Positions 1-7,774 of a stretch of DNA of 64,000 nucleotides are shown here, piece after piece. Below the pieces are notes generated by a model. That model had not been told where the DNA came from and ran no database searches. It was given only the letters and a program-made list of their open reading frames with translations. The stretch is from an uncultured Lachnospiraceae bacterium. GTDB taxonomy: Bacteria > Bacillota > Clostridia > Lachnospirales > Lachnospiraceae. Made by a program: the position numbers and the translations under genes. Every line of letters begins with the position of its first letter. Position 1 is the stretch's first letter. The stretch lies in contig CAIFEV010000002.1 in assembly GCA_903789615.1 (NCBI GenBank), positions 1-64,000 on the forward strand. The letters run 5' to 3'.

Positions 1-83
1 AGAAAATTCATCAAAGAATTTTCAGGGTTGGTTTACTGTTCAGTTATCAAGGAACGAATTTGTTGTCTTGCGACAGCTTGATT
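1..83 (-). promoter_or_regulatory. Probable rRNA operon leader (16S beyond the left edge)
   Basis: Read on the minus strand, the DNA just downstream of the promoter at 84-112 has a short GCAA-loop hairpin (TGTC-GCAA-GACA) and then a stretch around CCTTGATAACTGAACAGT. That stretch resembles leader and spacer sequence of Firmicute rRNA operons. No rRNA gene is inside the window, so this is inferred from promoter strength, leader style and the adjacent tRNA genes. Confidence 0.55.
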
Positions 84-112
84 AGATTATCACTTTCTAT
101 CAAACTTGTCAA
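84..112 (-). promoter_or_regulatory. Strong sigma-A promoter, probably for an rRNA operon
   Basis: The minus strand carries a perfect -35 TTGACA (107-112), a 17-bp spacer and a -10 TAATCT (84-89). It fires leftward out of the window. The upstream DNA is A/T-rich, as in UP elements of rRNA promoters. It lies just downstream of two tRNA-Ser genes on the same strand. Confidence 0.75.
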
Positions 113-163
113 CAACTTTTTTGCATTTCTTTTTCAAATCTTTGAAATCAGTAAATGCAAAAG

Positions 164-252
164 CGGAGAAGGAGGGATTTGAACCCTCGCGCCGCTATTA
201 ACGACCTGCACCCTTTCCAGGGGTGTCCCTTCAGCCTCTTGGGTACTTCTCC
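164..252 (-). tRNA. tRNA-Ser (anticodon GGA)
   Basis: The reverse complement folds as a class II tRNA: acceptor GGAGAAG pairs with CTTCTCC, the anticodon loop reads CTGGAAA, the variable arm is long, and the T loop is GGTTCAAATCC. The discriminator is G and no CCA is encoded. The 89-nt length and long variable arm fit serine, and the GGA anticodon reads UCC/UCU. It lies 63 nt downstream of the second tRNA-Ser and is probably co-transcribed with it. Confidence 0.95.
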
Positions 253-315
253 AACAGCCTACCGATATACTCTGCAGTTTGTATATTCCACATCCCGTTT
301 CCACAAGATGGGGAG

Positions 316-401
316 CGGAGAGGATGGGATTCGAACCCATGCGCCCGTTAAGACAAACGGTTTTCAAGACCGCCCCGTTGTGACCGCTTCGGTACCTCTC
401 C
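316..401 (-). tRNA. tRNA-Ser (anticodon UGA)
   Basis: The reverse complement gives acceptor GGAGAGG pairing with CCTCTCC, the anticodon loop CTTGAAA (anticodon TGA), a long variable arm typical of serine, and the T loop GGTTCGAATCC. It is first in a two-tRNA transcript read leftward from the promoter at 469-497. Confidence 0.95.
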
Positions 402-468
402 ATACGCCCGGGTCTTTCTTAAAACCAGGCAGTCTTTCCTTGTGCCATCACTTCTGACGGCAAGTGTT

Positions 469-497
469 AGAATATCACGAAAGTATTTTCCTGTCAA
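469..497 (-). promoter_or_regulatory. Promoter of the tRNA-Ser pair, overlapping the end of ispD
   Basis: The minus strand shows -35 TTGACA (492-497), a 17-bp spacer and -10 TATTCT (469-474). The -35 and spacer lie inside the last codons of ispD, so the tRNA transcript starts within a coding 3' end. It would give a start about 60 nt upstream of tRNA-Ser(UGA). Confidence 0.75.
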
Positions 498-1182
498 CAA
501 GAATTTCCGCCTGTGGAAGATCTTCCGGCGTTGTAATCTTGATATTGGCATATGAGCCCTTAGTGAGCCGGACTTTCACGTCTGTGAACCGCTCTATAAG
601 CATCGCGTCATCCGTGATGCCGCTTCTGTCAGACGTGGTTCCGAGCTTTCTGTACGCCTCGCGGATCAGGGGCAGGCGGAAAGCCTGCGGCGTCTGCATC
701 ATCCAGAGTGTCCGCCTGTCCGGCGTCGAGAGGACAAATCCGTCGTCGTCAGCCACCTTGATGGTGTCCTTCACCGGCATAGCCGCCGCACACGCGCCGT
801 AGCTTCGGACGTCCGCGCAGCATCTAGCGATAATCTCCTCCGTCACAGCCGGCCGTGCCACGTCATGAATCAGCACGATACCGTCTTCATCCGCAATGGC
901 GTTCAGCCCGTTTTGCACAGAATCTGCCCTCTCGGCGCCTGCCGGTGCAAAAGCCACCAGCTTCGTGATATGCATCGGATCGGTGATGGTATTTTTCACC
1001 CATTTCGCATCGGCTTCTGCCGTCACGAGAACAATTCCGTCCACCTCCGGGCTCTTCTGAAACGCCATGAGGGACCAGGCGATAACCGGCGCCCCGGCGA
1101 GCATCAGATACTGTTTCGGAACGGCACTGCGCATCCGGCGGCCTGTGCCTCCGGCCAGCACGATCGCGTAAACTTTACTCAC
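475..1182 (-). CDS. ispD: 2-C-methyl-D-erythritol 4-phosphate cytidylyltransferase
   Basis: IspD joins CTP and 2-C-methyl-D-erythritol 4-phosphate to form CDP-ME, the third step of the MEP isoprenoid pathway in the cytoplasm. The 235-aa product has the family length. It shows the nucleotide-binding start VLAGGTGRRM followed by PKQY, then HDVARP, TPQAF and a C-terminal GSYANIKITTPEDL. The start is GTG, chosen because AAAGGAG lies 7 nt upstream. It is last in the leftward run tsaE-tsaB-rimI-rnz-tsaD-ispD, with a 64-nt gap after tsaD. A tRNA promoter is embedded in its last codons. Confidence 0.95.
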   Translation of the reverse strand: MSKVYAIVLAGGTGRRMRSAVPKQYLMLAGAPVIAWSLMAFQKSPEVDGIVLVTAEADAKWVKNTITDPMHITKLVAFAPAGAERADSVQNGLNAIADEDGIVLIHDVARPAVTEEIIARCCADVRSYGACAAAMPVKDTIKVADDDGFVLSTPDRRTLWMMQTPQAFRLPLIREAYRKLGTTSDRSGITDDAMLIERFTDVKVRLTKGSYANIKITTPEDLPQAEILVDRKILS

Positions 1183-1246
1183 ACCCGTCTCCTTTCAGAG
1201 TTCTCATCCGCTGCCTCTGCGGGATGAATGCGCCAGCGGCTCCCTC

Positions 1247-2269
1247 TCACGCACGCTGCCCGAGTTTCAGATTCGGAACGGCGTTCAGGTCCCAGCCCGC
1301 AAAATTCCCCTTGCAGTACTCATAGTATGCCGCCGATCCGATCATGGCGGCATTGTCCGTGCAAAGGATGAGCGGCGGGCAGTAGAAAGCCACGCCTTCG
1401 GCCGTGCAGGCCTCCTTCATGGCTGCGCGCAGCGCCGAGTTGGCCGACACGCCGCCAGCAATCACCAGCTTGTCAAGATTCCTCTCGCGCACCAGCTGCA
1501 TGGAATGTGACACGAGCGTCGTGACGATGGCCTGCTGGAAACTCGCCACCAGGTCGGCGCGGTTTACCGTCTCGCCCTTCATCTTCGCTTCGTTCAGATA
1601 ATTCAGGACTGCCGACTTGATGCCAGAGAAGGAGAAATCATACGGGGCACCGTCGATGTGCGCGATCGGAAATTCAATCGCGTGCGGATTCCCGTTTTTC
1701 GCCTCTTTGTCAATTTTCGGCCCGCCCGGGTAACCGAGGCCGACCGCCCGGGCAACCTTGTCAAATGCCTCCCCCGCCGCATCGTCTCTCGTGCGTCCGA
1801 TGATCTCGAACCGGTCGTAGTCCTGCACCATCACCAGATGTGTGTGTCCGCCGGACACGACGAGCGCCGCAAACGGCGGTTTAAGATCTTTATACGCAAG
1901 GTAGTTGGCCGCGATGTGTCCCTCGATGTGGTGCACGCCGATGAGCGGCCTGCCCGTCGCCCAGGCGAGCGCCTTGGCCTCCGCCACGCCCACGAGCAGC
2001 GAGCCGACAAGGCCGGGGCCGTATGTGACGGCAACAGCGTCGATGTCATCCAGCGTCATGTGCGCGCCATCAAGCGCCGCCCGGATGACCGGGTTGATGT
2101 TCTGAATGTGCGCCCGCGACGCAATCTCCGGCACCACGCCGCCATAGAGCGTGTGGACGTCGATCTGCGAATTGATGATATTGGAAAGGGCTTCTCTGCC
2201 ATTGGCCACGACGGCCGCCGCCGTCTCGTCGCAGGAGCTCTCGATTGCCAGAATCCGAATGTCTTTCAT
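1247..2269 (-). CDS. tsaD: tRNA t6A37 threonylcarbamoyltransferase TsaD
   Basis: TsaD transfers the threonylcarbamoyl group to A37 of ANN-decoding tRNAs, working with TsaB and TsaE, both encoded upstream in the same run. The 340-aa protein has the ASKHA start [16 protein letters not shown], the metal-binding HHIEGH motif, the glycine-rich VSGGHTHLV and the C-terminal [12 protein letters not shown]. It begins 6 nt after the rnz stop, so it is probably translationally coupled. TsaC, which makes the TC-AMP substrate, is not in the window. Confidence 0.97.
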   Translation of the reverse strand: MKDIRILAIESSCDETAAAVVANGREALSNIINSQIDVHTLYGGVVPEIASRAHIQNINPVIRAALDGAHMTLDDIDAVAVTYGPGLVGSLLVGVAEAKALAWATGRPLIGVHHIEGHIAANYLAYKDLKPPFAALVVSGGHTHLVMVQDYDRFEIIGRTRDDAAGEAFDKVARAVGLGYPGGPKIDKEAKNGNPHAIEFPIAHIDGAPYDFSFSGIKSAVLNYLNEAKMKGETVNRADLVASFQQAIVTTLVSHSMQLVRERNLDKLVIAGGVSANSALRAAMKEACTAEGVAFYCPPLILCTDNAAMIGSAAYYEYCKGNFAGWDLNAVPNLKLGQRA

Positions 2270-2275
2270 ATCTTG

Positions 2276-3187
2276 TCACTCATCGTCAAATGCCAGTGTC
2301 AGTGTCATGCCGTCCCTGCCGCACTCCACCGGCGGGAAGATTTCCTTCGCCGTCTGAATGTACCGGCCCGGCTTCACCAGCGACGGCGAATAGTGGGTCA
2401 GCCACATGCGCCGCGGGCGGGCAGCGGCGCCGAGTCCTGCCGCCTCCGTGAAGGTCATGTGCCGGTATTCCTTCGCCTTTGCCGCCTTTTCCTTCTCTCC
2501 GTACATGCCCTCGCAGATAAAGAGGTCCGCGTCCTGCGCCATCTGCGCGATGACGGGGATCGGGCGGGAGTCGGTGCAGTACGTCACTTTCAGCCCGCGC
2601 CGCTGCTGCCCCAGCACCATGTCCGGTGTGAGCAGTCTCTCCCCGTCTGCGACACTTTCCCCGTGCTGAAGGCGGTTCCAGAATATCTGCGGGATCCGGG
2701 CTTCCATAGCCCGCGCGGCGTCAAACTTTCCCGCGCGCGGGATTCGCACCGAGTAGCCGTAGCACGTCACCCGGTGCTGCACGTGAAACGCATCGACGGC
2801 AAATTCCCCCATCTTAAGGTGCTCTTCCGGCTCCTCCAGTTCCTGCAGGATCACCGGAAACGGCAGTTCCGGGGCGATCACGCGCAGTGACGCCACAATT
2901 TTCTTAAGACCTTTCGGCCCGATGATCGTCACCGGCTCCGTGCGGTCCGCATTGCCGATTGTGAGCAGAATTCCCGGCAGGCCGGCCACGTGATCCGCGT
3001 GATAGTGCGTCAGGCAGATTACATCAATATCATGAAAGCTCCATCCCTTCTCGCGGATCGCGATCTGGGTTCCCTCGCCGCAGTCAATCAGAAGACTGTG
3101 GCCGTTACACTTCAGCATCAGCGATGTCAGCCATCTGCCCGGCAGTGGCAGCATGCCGCTGGTGCCGAGAAGACATACATCAAGCAT
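2276..3187 (-). CDS. rnz: Ribonuclease Z (tRNA 3' processing)
   Basis: A metallo-beta-lactamase-fold endonuclease that removes 3' trailers from tRNA precursors lacking an encoded CCA, as the two tRNA-Ser genes here do. The 303-aa protein has the zinc motif HYHADHVAGLPG, a TYCTDSRP segment, CEGMYGE and the late THYSP histidine, in RNase Z order. Its start overlaps the end of rimI by 8 nt. Confidence 0.93.
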   Translation of the reverse strand: MLDVCLLGTSGMLPLPGRWLTSLMLKCNGHSLLIDCGEGTQIAIREKGWSFHDIDVICLTHYHADHVAGLPGILLTIGNADRTEPVTIIGPKGLKKIVASLRVIAPELPFPVILQELEEPEEHLKMGEFAVDAFHVQHRVTCYGYSVRIPRAGKFDAARAMEARIPQIFWNRLQHGESVADGERLLTPDMVLGQQRRGLKVTYCTDSRPIPVIAQMAQDADLFICEGMYGEKEKAAKAKEYRHMTFTEAAGLGAAARPRRMWLTHYSPSLVKPGRYIQTAKEIFPPVECGRDGMTLTLAFDDE

Positions 3188-3647
3188 TCCTGTTCCCCGG
3201 CAGTTGTTTTCGGAAGAGATACGCCATCAAAACAGCGTCCTCCTCCGGTTCGTCATAATACTTTCTGCGCACGCCGGTCACGGTAAACCCCATGCGCTCA
3301 TACAGATTCCTGGCGGCCCGGTTGCTCTCCCGGACTTCCAGAAAAAACTTCGCGGCTCCCGCCTCCCCGCTCAGCTTAAGCAGTTCCGTCAGGAGCTTCG
3401 TCGCGATGCCCTGTCCGCGGAACTCCTCCTGCACGCAGATGCGGGAGATGTCGGCTTCATCCGCCGCTCGCACGCTCTGCGCGTAGCCGACGGGCCGGCA
3501 GTCCTGCAGGGCCACCAGCATCAGTTTTCTTTCGTTTTCCAGATCTTTTTCAAGCTCCTCTTCGCTCCACGGCCTGGAGAACACCCGTGTCTCCAGCCCC
3601 GCGGCCCAGGAGAGGTCCGATCTGCGCATTGTACGGATAAGCAGCAC
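3180..3647 (-). CDS. rimI: Ribosomal protein S18 alanine N-acetyltransferase (RimI-type GNAT)
   Basis: A 155-aa GNAT enzyme with the acetyl-CoA signature FRGQGIATKLL, followed by FLEVRESNRAARNLYERMGF, the RimI pattern. RimI acetylates the N-terminus of ribosomal protein S18. In Firmicutes it regularly sits between tsaB and tsaD, as here. The start is GTG with AGAGG upstream; an internal ATG six codons later is possible. Confidence 0.88.
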   Translation of the reverse strand: MLLIRTMRRSDLSWAAGLETRVFSRPWSEEELEKDLENERKLMLVALQDCRPVGYAQSVRAADEADISRICVQEEFRGQGIATKLLTELLKLSGEAGAAKFFLEVRESNRAARNLYERMGFTVTGVRRKYYDEPEEDAVLMAYLFRKQLPGNRNA

Positions 3648-3649
3648 GT

Positions 3650-4408
3650 TTAAGCCTCTTTCCCAGTCGGACTTTCCTTAGGATTTTCAGCCGGATGTCC
3701 CGCCGGGTTTTGCGCTTCCCGGCGTTTTCGCTCCGCCTGGCTCAGGCGCAGATATTCCGGCGCCATGGCATCTGAAGAGATGAGTTCGCCCCGCGCGGCC
3801 ATACCCTCCGCTGCCAGCGCGACGCCCGCGGCTCTTGCATAGCAAAGGGACGGCGGGCACACCCGCACGTCTAGTCCTGCCTCAAGAAGTGCCGGCAGTA
3901 CCGCCTTCGCACCATCCCCGGTAAGAAGCACCGGTTTGTCAAGCGTCTGAAGCTTTCCGGCAAGAGTGGATGCCGAAATGACACACTCTCCCAGTTCTTC
4001 AACAAGCGTCCCGTCTTTTCCGGCGCTGTAGCCGGCCGCGTATACATGCTGCCGCCTCGCGTCGATTACGGGCACTATCAGGCGGTCTGCAGCCTCCCGG
4101 ATGGCGCAGGCCATGCCATAGAGAGTCGGGACCGATGCCATTTTCTTGTCAAAAGGAAGCGCGATTCCCTTGCCTGTCGCCGCCCCGATGCGCAGCCCCG
4201 TGAAAGACCCCGGGCCTCTGGAAACCGCCACCACATCCAGATCCTCCGGTCTGGTGCCGGTCATGGTGCACATCGCGTCGATCATCGGCAGCAGTGTCTG
4301 ACTGTGTGTCTGTTTATTCTGAAGCGTAAACTCCGCAACGACCTTCCCGTCCTGTGTCAGGGCGCAGGATGCGGATTCCGTCGCACTCTCAATCGCCAGT
4401 ATTTTCAT
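3650..4408 (-). CDS. tsaB: tRNA t6A biosynthesis protein TsaB
   Basis: An ASKHA-fold partner of TsaD, needed for t6A formation but not itself catalytic. The 252-aa protein starts ILAIESATESASCAL and has SRGPGSFTGLRIG, the TsaB hallmark. The C-terminal tail (last 35 aa) is charged and proline-rich and looks disordered. The gene overlaps tsaE by 20 nt and precedes rimI by 2 nt. Confidence 0.95.
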   Translation of the reverse strand: MKILAIESATESASCALTQDGKVVAEFTLQNKQTHSQTLLPMIDAMCTMTGTRPEDLDVVAVSRGPGSFTGLRIGAATGKGIALPFDKKMASVPTLYGMACAIREAADRLIVPVIDARRQHVYAAGYSAGKDGTLVEELGECVISASTLAGKLQTLDKPVLLTGDGAKAVLPALLEAGLDVRVCPPSLCYARAAGVALAAEGMAARGELISSDAMAPEYLRLSQAERKRREAQNPAGHPAENPKESPTGKEA

Positions 4409-4838
4409 CTTCCCTGTCCGTCACTGTGATCTTCCGGTAGTCAAATCCCTTGTCCAGCCTCTTTTGTATCGTCACAAAACGGGTTCCCTCCGGCAGCAGA
4501 TCCGCCACCTGCGAGCCCCACTCGACGAGGCACACGCCGTCCCCGTAAAAATATTCCTCATAGCCGATGCCCTCCAGTTCCGAAGGGTCCCCCAGCCGGT
4601 ACACATCAAAGTGATACAGCGGCAGCCTTCCCTCCTCATAGATCTGAAGGATGGTAAATGTCGGTGAGTTCACCGGCTCCGTGATCCCGAGGCCCCTGGC
4701 GAACCCCTGCGTGAACACCGTCTTGCCCACGCCGAGGTCACCGTCAAGGCAGTAGATATCGCCCGGCTTTGCCTCACGGCCGAAGGCTTCTCCCGCTTCT
4801 GCCGTCTCTCTGGCGCTGTGTGTCTCGATTACCGTCAT
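4389..4838 (-). CDS. tsaE: tRNA t6A biosynthesis ATPase TsaE
   Basis: A small P-loop ATPase that drives the TsaBDE cycle. At 149 aa it has the Walker A motif GDLGVGKT, SPTF, and YHFDVYRL with EWGSQVADLLP near the end, all typical. It is first in the leftward run of six genes; AAAGGATG sits before the ATG. It overlaps tsaB by 20 nt, suggesting coupled translation. Confidence 0.95.
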   Translation of the reverse strand: MTVIETHSARETAEAGEAFGREAKPGDIYCLDGDLGVGKTVFTQGFARGLGITEPVNSPTFTILQIYEEGRLPLYHFDVYRLGDPSELEGIGYEEYFYGDGVCLVEWGSQVADLLPEGTRFVTIQKRLDKGFDYRKITVTDREDENTGD

Positions 4839-4961
4839 ACTTACATCCTTTCACAGGCGCATATTCAACATGAAATTATAGCAGAGGCCATTTCTCATTG
4901 CAACAAAGCCAGTATTATGGTATTTTTGATTTGAATATCCTCGCGCAGGGAGGTGGCCGGT

Positions 4962-5339
4962 ATGAACGATTTCAAGAATTACAATCAGCAGAACGTCGAC
5001 CCGCAGTCGGACTACTACCAGGACTATCGTCCGGGGAGCGGAAGCCCGAAGGACAAGCTGGCCGCGGCTTCGCTGGTTTTCGGGGTTTTCGGATTTTTCG
5101 GCATGTCTTTTCTGCTTCCGGGCGTCATCTGCGGAATTCTGGCCGCGGTGCTCGCCGGAGCGTCACGTTACAACACCGGCCGGTGGCATGGGAGTTCCGT
5201 CGCCGGCATGGTACTGGGAATCATCGCGGTGGTCGGAACATTTGTCCTCCTGGCGATGGCTCTGCAGGTTTTAAGTGACCCGGAGATGATGCGCCAGGTC
5301 AACCAGCTGATGCAGTTTTATACGGGCAGGACGGTCTGA
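4962..5339 (+). CDS. Small DUF4190-like membrane protein
   Basis: A 125-aa protein with a polar, Asn/Gln/Tyr-rich N-terminus of about 30 residues and two hydrophobic segments (about residues 33-58 and 70-96) around a short loop SRYNTGRWHG. This matches DUF4190-type small membrane proteins of Clostridia, whose function is unknown. The ATG was chosen over an upstream GTG because GGGAGG lies 8 nt before it. It is monocistronic, divergent from tsaE, and ends before a bidirectional terminator. Confidence 0.75.
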   Translation: MNDFKNYNQQNVDPQSDYYQDYRPGSGSPKDKLAAASLVFGVFGFFGMSFLLPGVICGILAAVLAGASRYNTGRWHGSSVAGMVLGIIAVVGTFVLLAMALQVLSDPEMMRQVNQLMQFYTGRTV

Positions 5340-5393
5340 GGCAGGTCCGTCGGGGCACCAGGGTGAAAACCTTCTGCTTTCAGGAAAACGCAC

Positions 5394-5453
5394 CCGCAAA
5401 AAAGGATTTCCGTATTCCGGGACGAACCCGGAAGTGCGGAAATCCTTTTTTAT
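5394..5453. terminator. Bidirectional intrinsic terminator
   Basis: A long hairpin with arms AAGGATTTCCG and CGGAAATCCTT plus an inner TTCCGGG/CCCGGAA stem. It has an A-run on the left and a T-run on the right, so it can stop the small membrane protein gene (rightward) and whatever once came leftward from the decayed region. Confidence 0.85.
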
Positions 5454-5489
5454 GGCTGCAGAGATGAAAAACAGGCTGCAAGACGGTCA

Positions 5490-5738
5490 TCACGGTTTGG
5501 GGATCGCGTTTAAGCGGCTGTTTAAGGACAGCAGCATCTCCCGGGTGACAGAATCGGTCATGGTACTCAGCATATTCAGCATGCGAATGACCGTGAAGCC
5601 GTTCATCATTTTGCACATGGAGTCATCGATGGTGAAACCGGCCATCTTCGCGCCGCCGAGAGTCACCATCAGGGCGTCAAACAGCCGGGCGCCCTCTTCT
5701 GTCGCCGTGATATCGCCGATGGTGTCGTTCAGCGAGAA
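5490..5738 (-). pseudogene. C-terminal relic of a GH3 beta-glucosidase-type gene
   Basis: An open minus-strand frame of about 82 codons ends in a normal TGA at 5490-5492. Its peptide (LNDTIGDITATEEGARLFDA, later MMNGFTVIRMLNMLS, then VTREMLLSLNSRLNAI) resembles the extreme C-terminal segment of clostridial GH3 beta-glucosidases, where a 'tlgDl' stretch is followed by a 'plr.l..fs...t.emle.l...LN' tail. No start codon or catalytic domain is present. A stop at 5742-5744 closes the frame just upstream, so this is the tail left by a deletion. The family assignment rests on recalled pattern only. Confidence 0.55.
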
Positions 5739-5947
5739 AGATCACCGGTCACTACCGGGAAGAAAACGAGACGCTGGACAGAATCCGGAAAGGAGACCCG
5801 ACCGGTATGACTGCTCTGTTCTCCCAAAAGACATCCGGCTCTGACGCAGGCCGGATGGAAACGCACAACAGCGACCCGGTTCGGAATTATAAAAACTACA
5901 TGATCATTGAAAATACTCTCTACCGGAAACTGCTGAATCAGCCGTGA
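5735..5947 (+). pseudogene. Relic of an AraC-family regulator (central part)
   Basis: The plus frame from 5735 reads RKITGHYREENETLDRIRKG and then DPVRNYKNYMIIENTLYRKL before a stop. The second stretch matches the conserved 'DP.RN.KN..I..NTL.rkA' segment that precedes the HTH in many clostridial AraC regulators. The start and both HTH motifs are missing. In another frame at about 5996-6050, GLQPVYLSAL resembles the 'GvhP.Y...l' that should come next, so a frameshift probably followed. The left edge coincides with that of the GH3 relic, which suggests one deletion junction near 5735-5742. DNA from 5948 to 6173 holds nothing else I can support. Confidence 0.5.
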
Positions 5948-6173
5948 AACAGCATTCCTTACCGGGTCACTCTGCCGGTCTTGTGCCGCCGGCACGGATT
6001 GCAGCCAGTGTATCTATCGGCACTTCCTGTTCACCGGCCGGCCCGAATTTCGCGGGCAGCATCGGAATGTTCTTCTAACTTGCTATCACGATGTATGGCG
6101 GGCTCTGGAATTGGCCGCTGTCATCGAAATTCAGCGTCTCGCCTGTTTATCGATGCGTTTTTTTAGGATATAT

Positions 6174-6345
6174 TCAATAGCCATCATCAATATCAGTTGA
6201 GATAAAAATTTCCGATGGCAGGAGGCCCCAGTCAGAGCTGCAAAAAGCATCGGAAAATAGCCAGAAGGCTGTGTCTTGCTGACAGAGCCCTCTGATGAGA
6301 GCCGGATTTGTCCCCGGAAACATGAAAAAAGCAAATTTCCGATGC
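6174..6345 (+). repeat. Dispersed intergenic repeat, copy 1 (about 172 bp)
   Basis: Reads from TCAATAG to TTTCCGATGC and matches the reverse complement of 36183-36353 with about 85% identity by eye, including long exact blocks such as CAGAGCTGCAAAAAGCATCGG and CCCTCTGATGAGAGCC. It contains inverted arms TTTCCGATG (6209-6217), CATCGGAAA (6248-6256) and TTTCCGATGC (6336-6345), so two alternative hairpins are possible. No transposase or plausible protein is present. It lies directly downstream of lysC. Confidence 0.85.
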
Positions 6346-6346
6346 G

Positions 6347-6365
6347 GGCGGCCTCCCGGGCCGCC
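6347..6365 (-). terminator. GC-rich hairpin after lysC
   Basis: A perfect 7-bp stem GGCGGCC/GGCCGCC with a 5-base loop begins 6 bases past the lysC stop on the minus strand. There is no immediate U-run, but TTTGCTTTTTTC follows about 20 bases further inside the dispersed repeat. It probably ends the hom-lysC transcript, possibly with help from the repeat. Confidence 0.5.
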
Positions 6366-6371
6366 TGTTTC

Positions 6372-7715
6372 TCACTTTCCTTCTTTTCCGTCTTCCGGCA
6401 CGAAGGCCTCATAGATCACGCGGATGGCGTCCTCGAAGTACTTGTTGCGCACGCCGATGATGATGTTGAGCTCGCTGGATCCCTGATCGATCATGCGGAT
6501 GTTGATCTTTGCCGCGGACAGGGCGGAGAAGATCTTGCTGGCACAGCCGGAGTTGTTTTTCATGCCGCGGCCCACGATGGCGATCAGCGCGAGGTTGCTC
6601 TCCATCTCGATGGTGTCCGGCTTCACGGCGCGGTGGAGCTGTGCGAGTACGCGCTGCTCCTTGTCGATGAACGCCTCCTGCTCGACGAAAATCGTGCAGG
6701 TATCGATGCCGGAGGGCATGTGCTCGATGGAGATCTGGTTGTCCTCGAAGACCTGAAGGACCTTGCGGCAGAAGCCGATCTCGGAGTTCATCATATCCTT
6801 GTCAATGCTGATGGAGACAAATCCCTTCTTGCCGGCGATTCCGGTGATGATGTACTCCGGCGTGTGGCAAGTCGTCTCGACGATGAGTGTCCCCTTGTCC
6901 TCCGGGCGGTTGGTATTGCGGATGTTGATCGGGATGCCCTCGCTTCTGACCGGAAAGATGGCCTCCTCGTGCAGAACCGAGGCGCCCATGTAGGAGAGCT
7001 CGCGCAGCTCCCGGTATGTCAGAACATCGATCACGCGCGGGTTCTTCACAAGGCGCGGATCAGCCGCCAGGAATCCGGACACATCGGTCCAGTTCTCATA
7101 CAGGTCCGCGTGGATGGCGCGTGCGATGATCGAGCCGGTGATGTCCGAGCCGCCGCGGGAGAAGGTCTTGATGCGGCCGTCCGGCATGGCACCGTAAAAG
7201 CCCGGGATAACGGCTGTTTTGACGGACGCAAGGCGCTCGGAGAGCTTCCGGTCGGTCTCGTCTTCCAGAAAATTTCCATCCTTGTCAAAGCAGATGACCG
7301 TCGCCGCGTCAATAAATTCGTATCCGAGATACTTCGCCAGAATCTTGCCGTTTAAATACTCGCCGCGCGACGCCGCGTAGTCCTCGCCGCTCTGACTCTC
7401 AAAGCGCTTGTGAATCTCCTCAAAGTCGCGGGACAGATTCAGATCCAGCCCCAGCCCGGCGATGATCTCATCAAAGCGGCTGCGGATCTGGCGGAACGTC
7501 CGGTCAAAATTCCTGCCCTGCGCCGCCTCGTCGTAGCAGCGGTACAGAAGGTCTGTCACCTTCGTGTCATCTTTGGCCCGCTTGCCCGGCGCGGAGTCAA
7601 CCACGTAGCGGCGCCCCGCGTCCTCCCGGATGATCGCGCCAACCTTCTTGAACTGCTCCGCGCTTGCCAGAGAGCTTCCGCCAAACTTCGCGACCTTCAG
7701 TAATTCGTCCTTCAT
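6372..7715 (-). CDS. lysC: Aspartate kinase
   Basis: Phosphorylates L-aspartate in the first step of lysine, threonine and methionine synthesis. The 447-aa protein starts LLKVAKFGGSSLA (kinase K-FGGSS motif), has FSRGGSDITGS for substrate binding, and ends with two ACT domains (about 310-380 and 385-445) that normally bind inhibitory amino acids. The start is the ATG at 7715, with AGAAGG upstream; the longer frame has no site. It follows hom by 59 nt in the run ACT regulator-hom-lysC. No lysine riboswitch is seen ahead of it. Confidence 0.95.
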   Translation of the reverse strand: MKDELLKVAKFGGSSLASAEQFKKVGAIIREDAGRRYVVDSAPGKRAKDDTKVTDLLYRCYDEAAQGRNFDRTFRQIRSRFDEIIAGLGLDLNLSRDFEEIHKRFESQSGEDYAASRGEYLNGKILAKYLGYEFIDAATVICFDKDGNFLEDETDRKLSERLASVKTAVIPGFYGAMPDGRIKTFSRGGSDITGSIIARAIHADLYENWTDVSGFLAADPRLVKNPRVIDVLTYRELRELSYMGASVLHEEAIFPVRSEGIPINIRNTNRPEDKGTLIVETTCHTPEYIITGIAGKKGFVSISIDKDMMNSEIGFCRKVLQVFEDNQISIEHMPSGIDTCTIFVEQEAFIDKEQRVLAQLHRAVKPDTIEMESNLALIAIVGRGMKNNSGCASKIFSALSAAKINIRMIDQGSSELNIIIGVRNKYFEDAIRVIYEAFVPEDGKEGK

Positions 7716-7774
7716 ACTGCCCTTCTCCCTCACAATCCTCAAAATTCTTTCTAACCGCAAATCCCGAAATTCTC

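Noticed and set aside
5434-5844. 136-codon plus-strand frame as a real gene
   Set aside because: It starts inside the terminator and runs antisense to the GH3 relic and out of frame with the AraC relic.
6174-6345. Dispersed repeat as an insertion-sequence remnant
   Set aside because: Neither copy has transposase-like peptides or clear target duplications by eye; kept as an unclassified repeat.
7716-7774. A lysine riboswitch before lysC
   Set aside because: Only 59 bases separate hom and lysC, far too short, and none is seen upstream of the ACT-hom-lysC unit.
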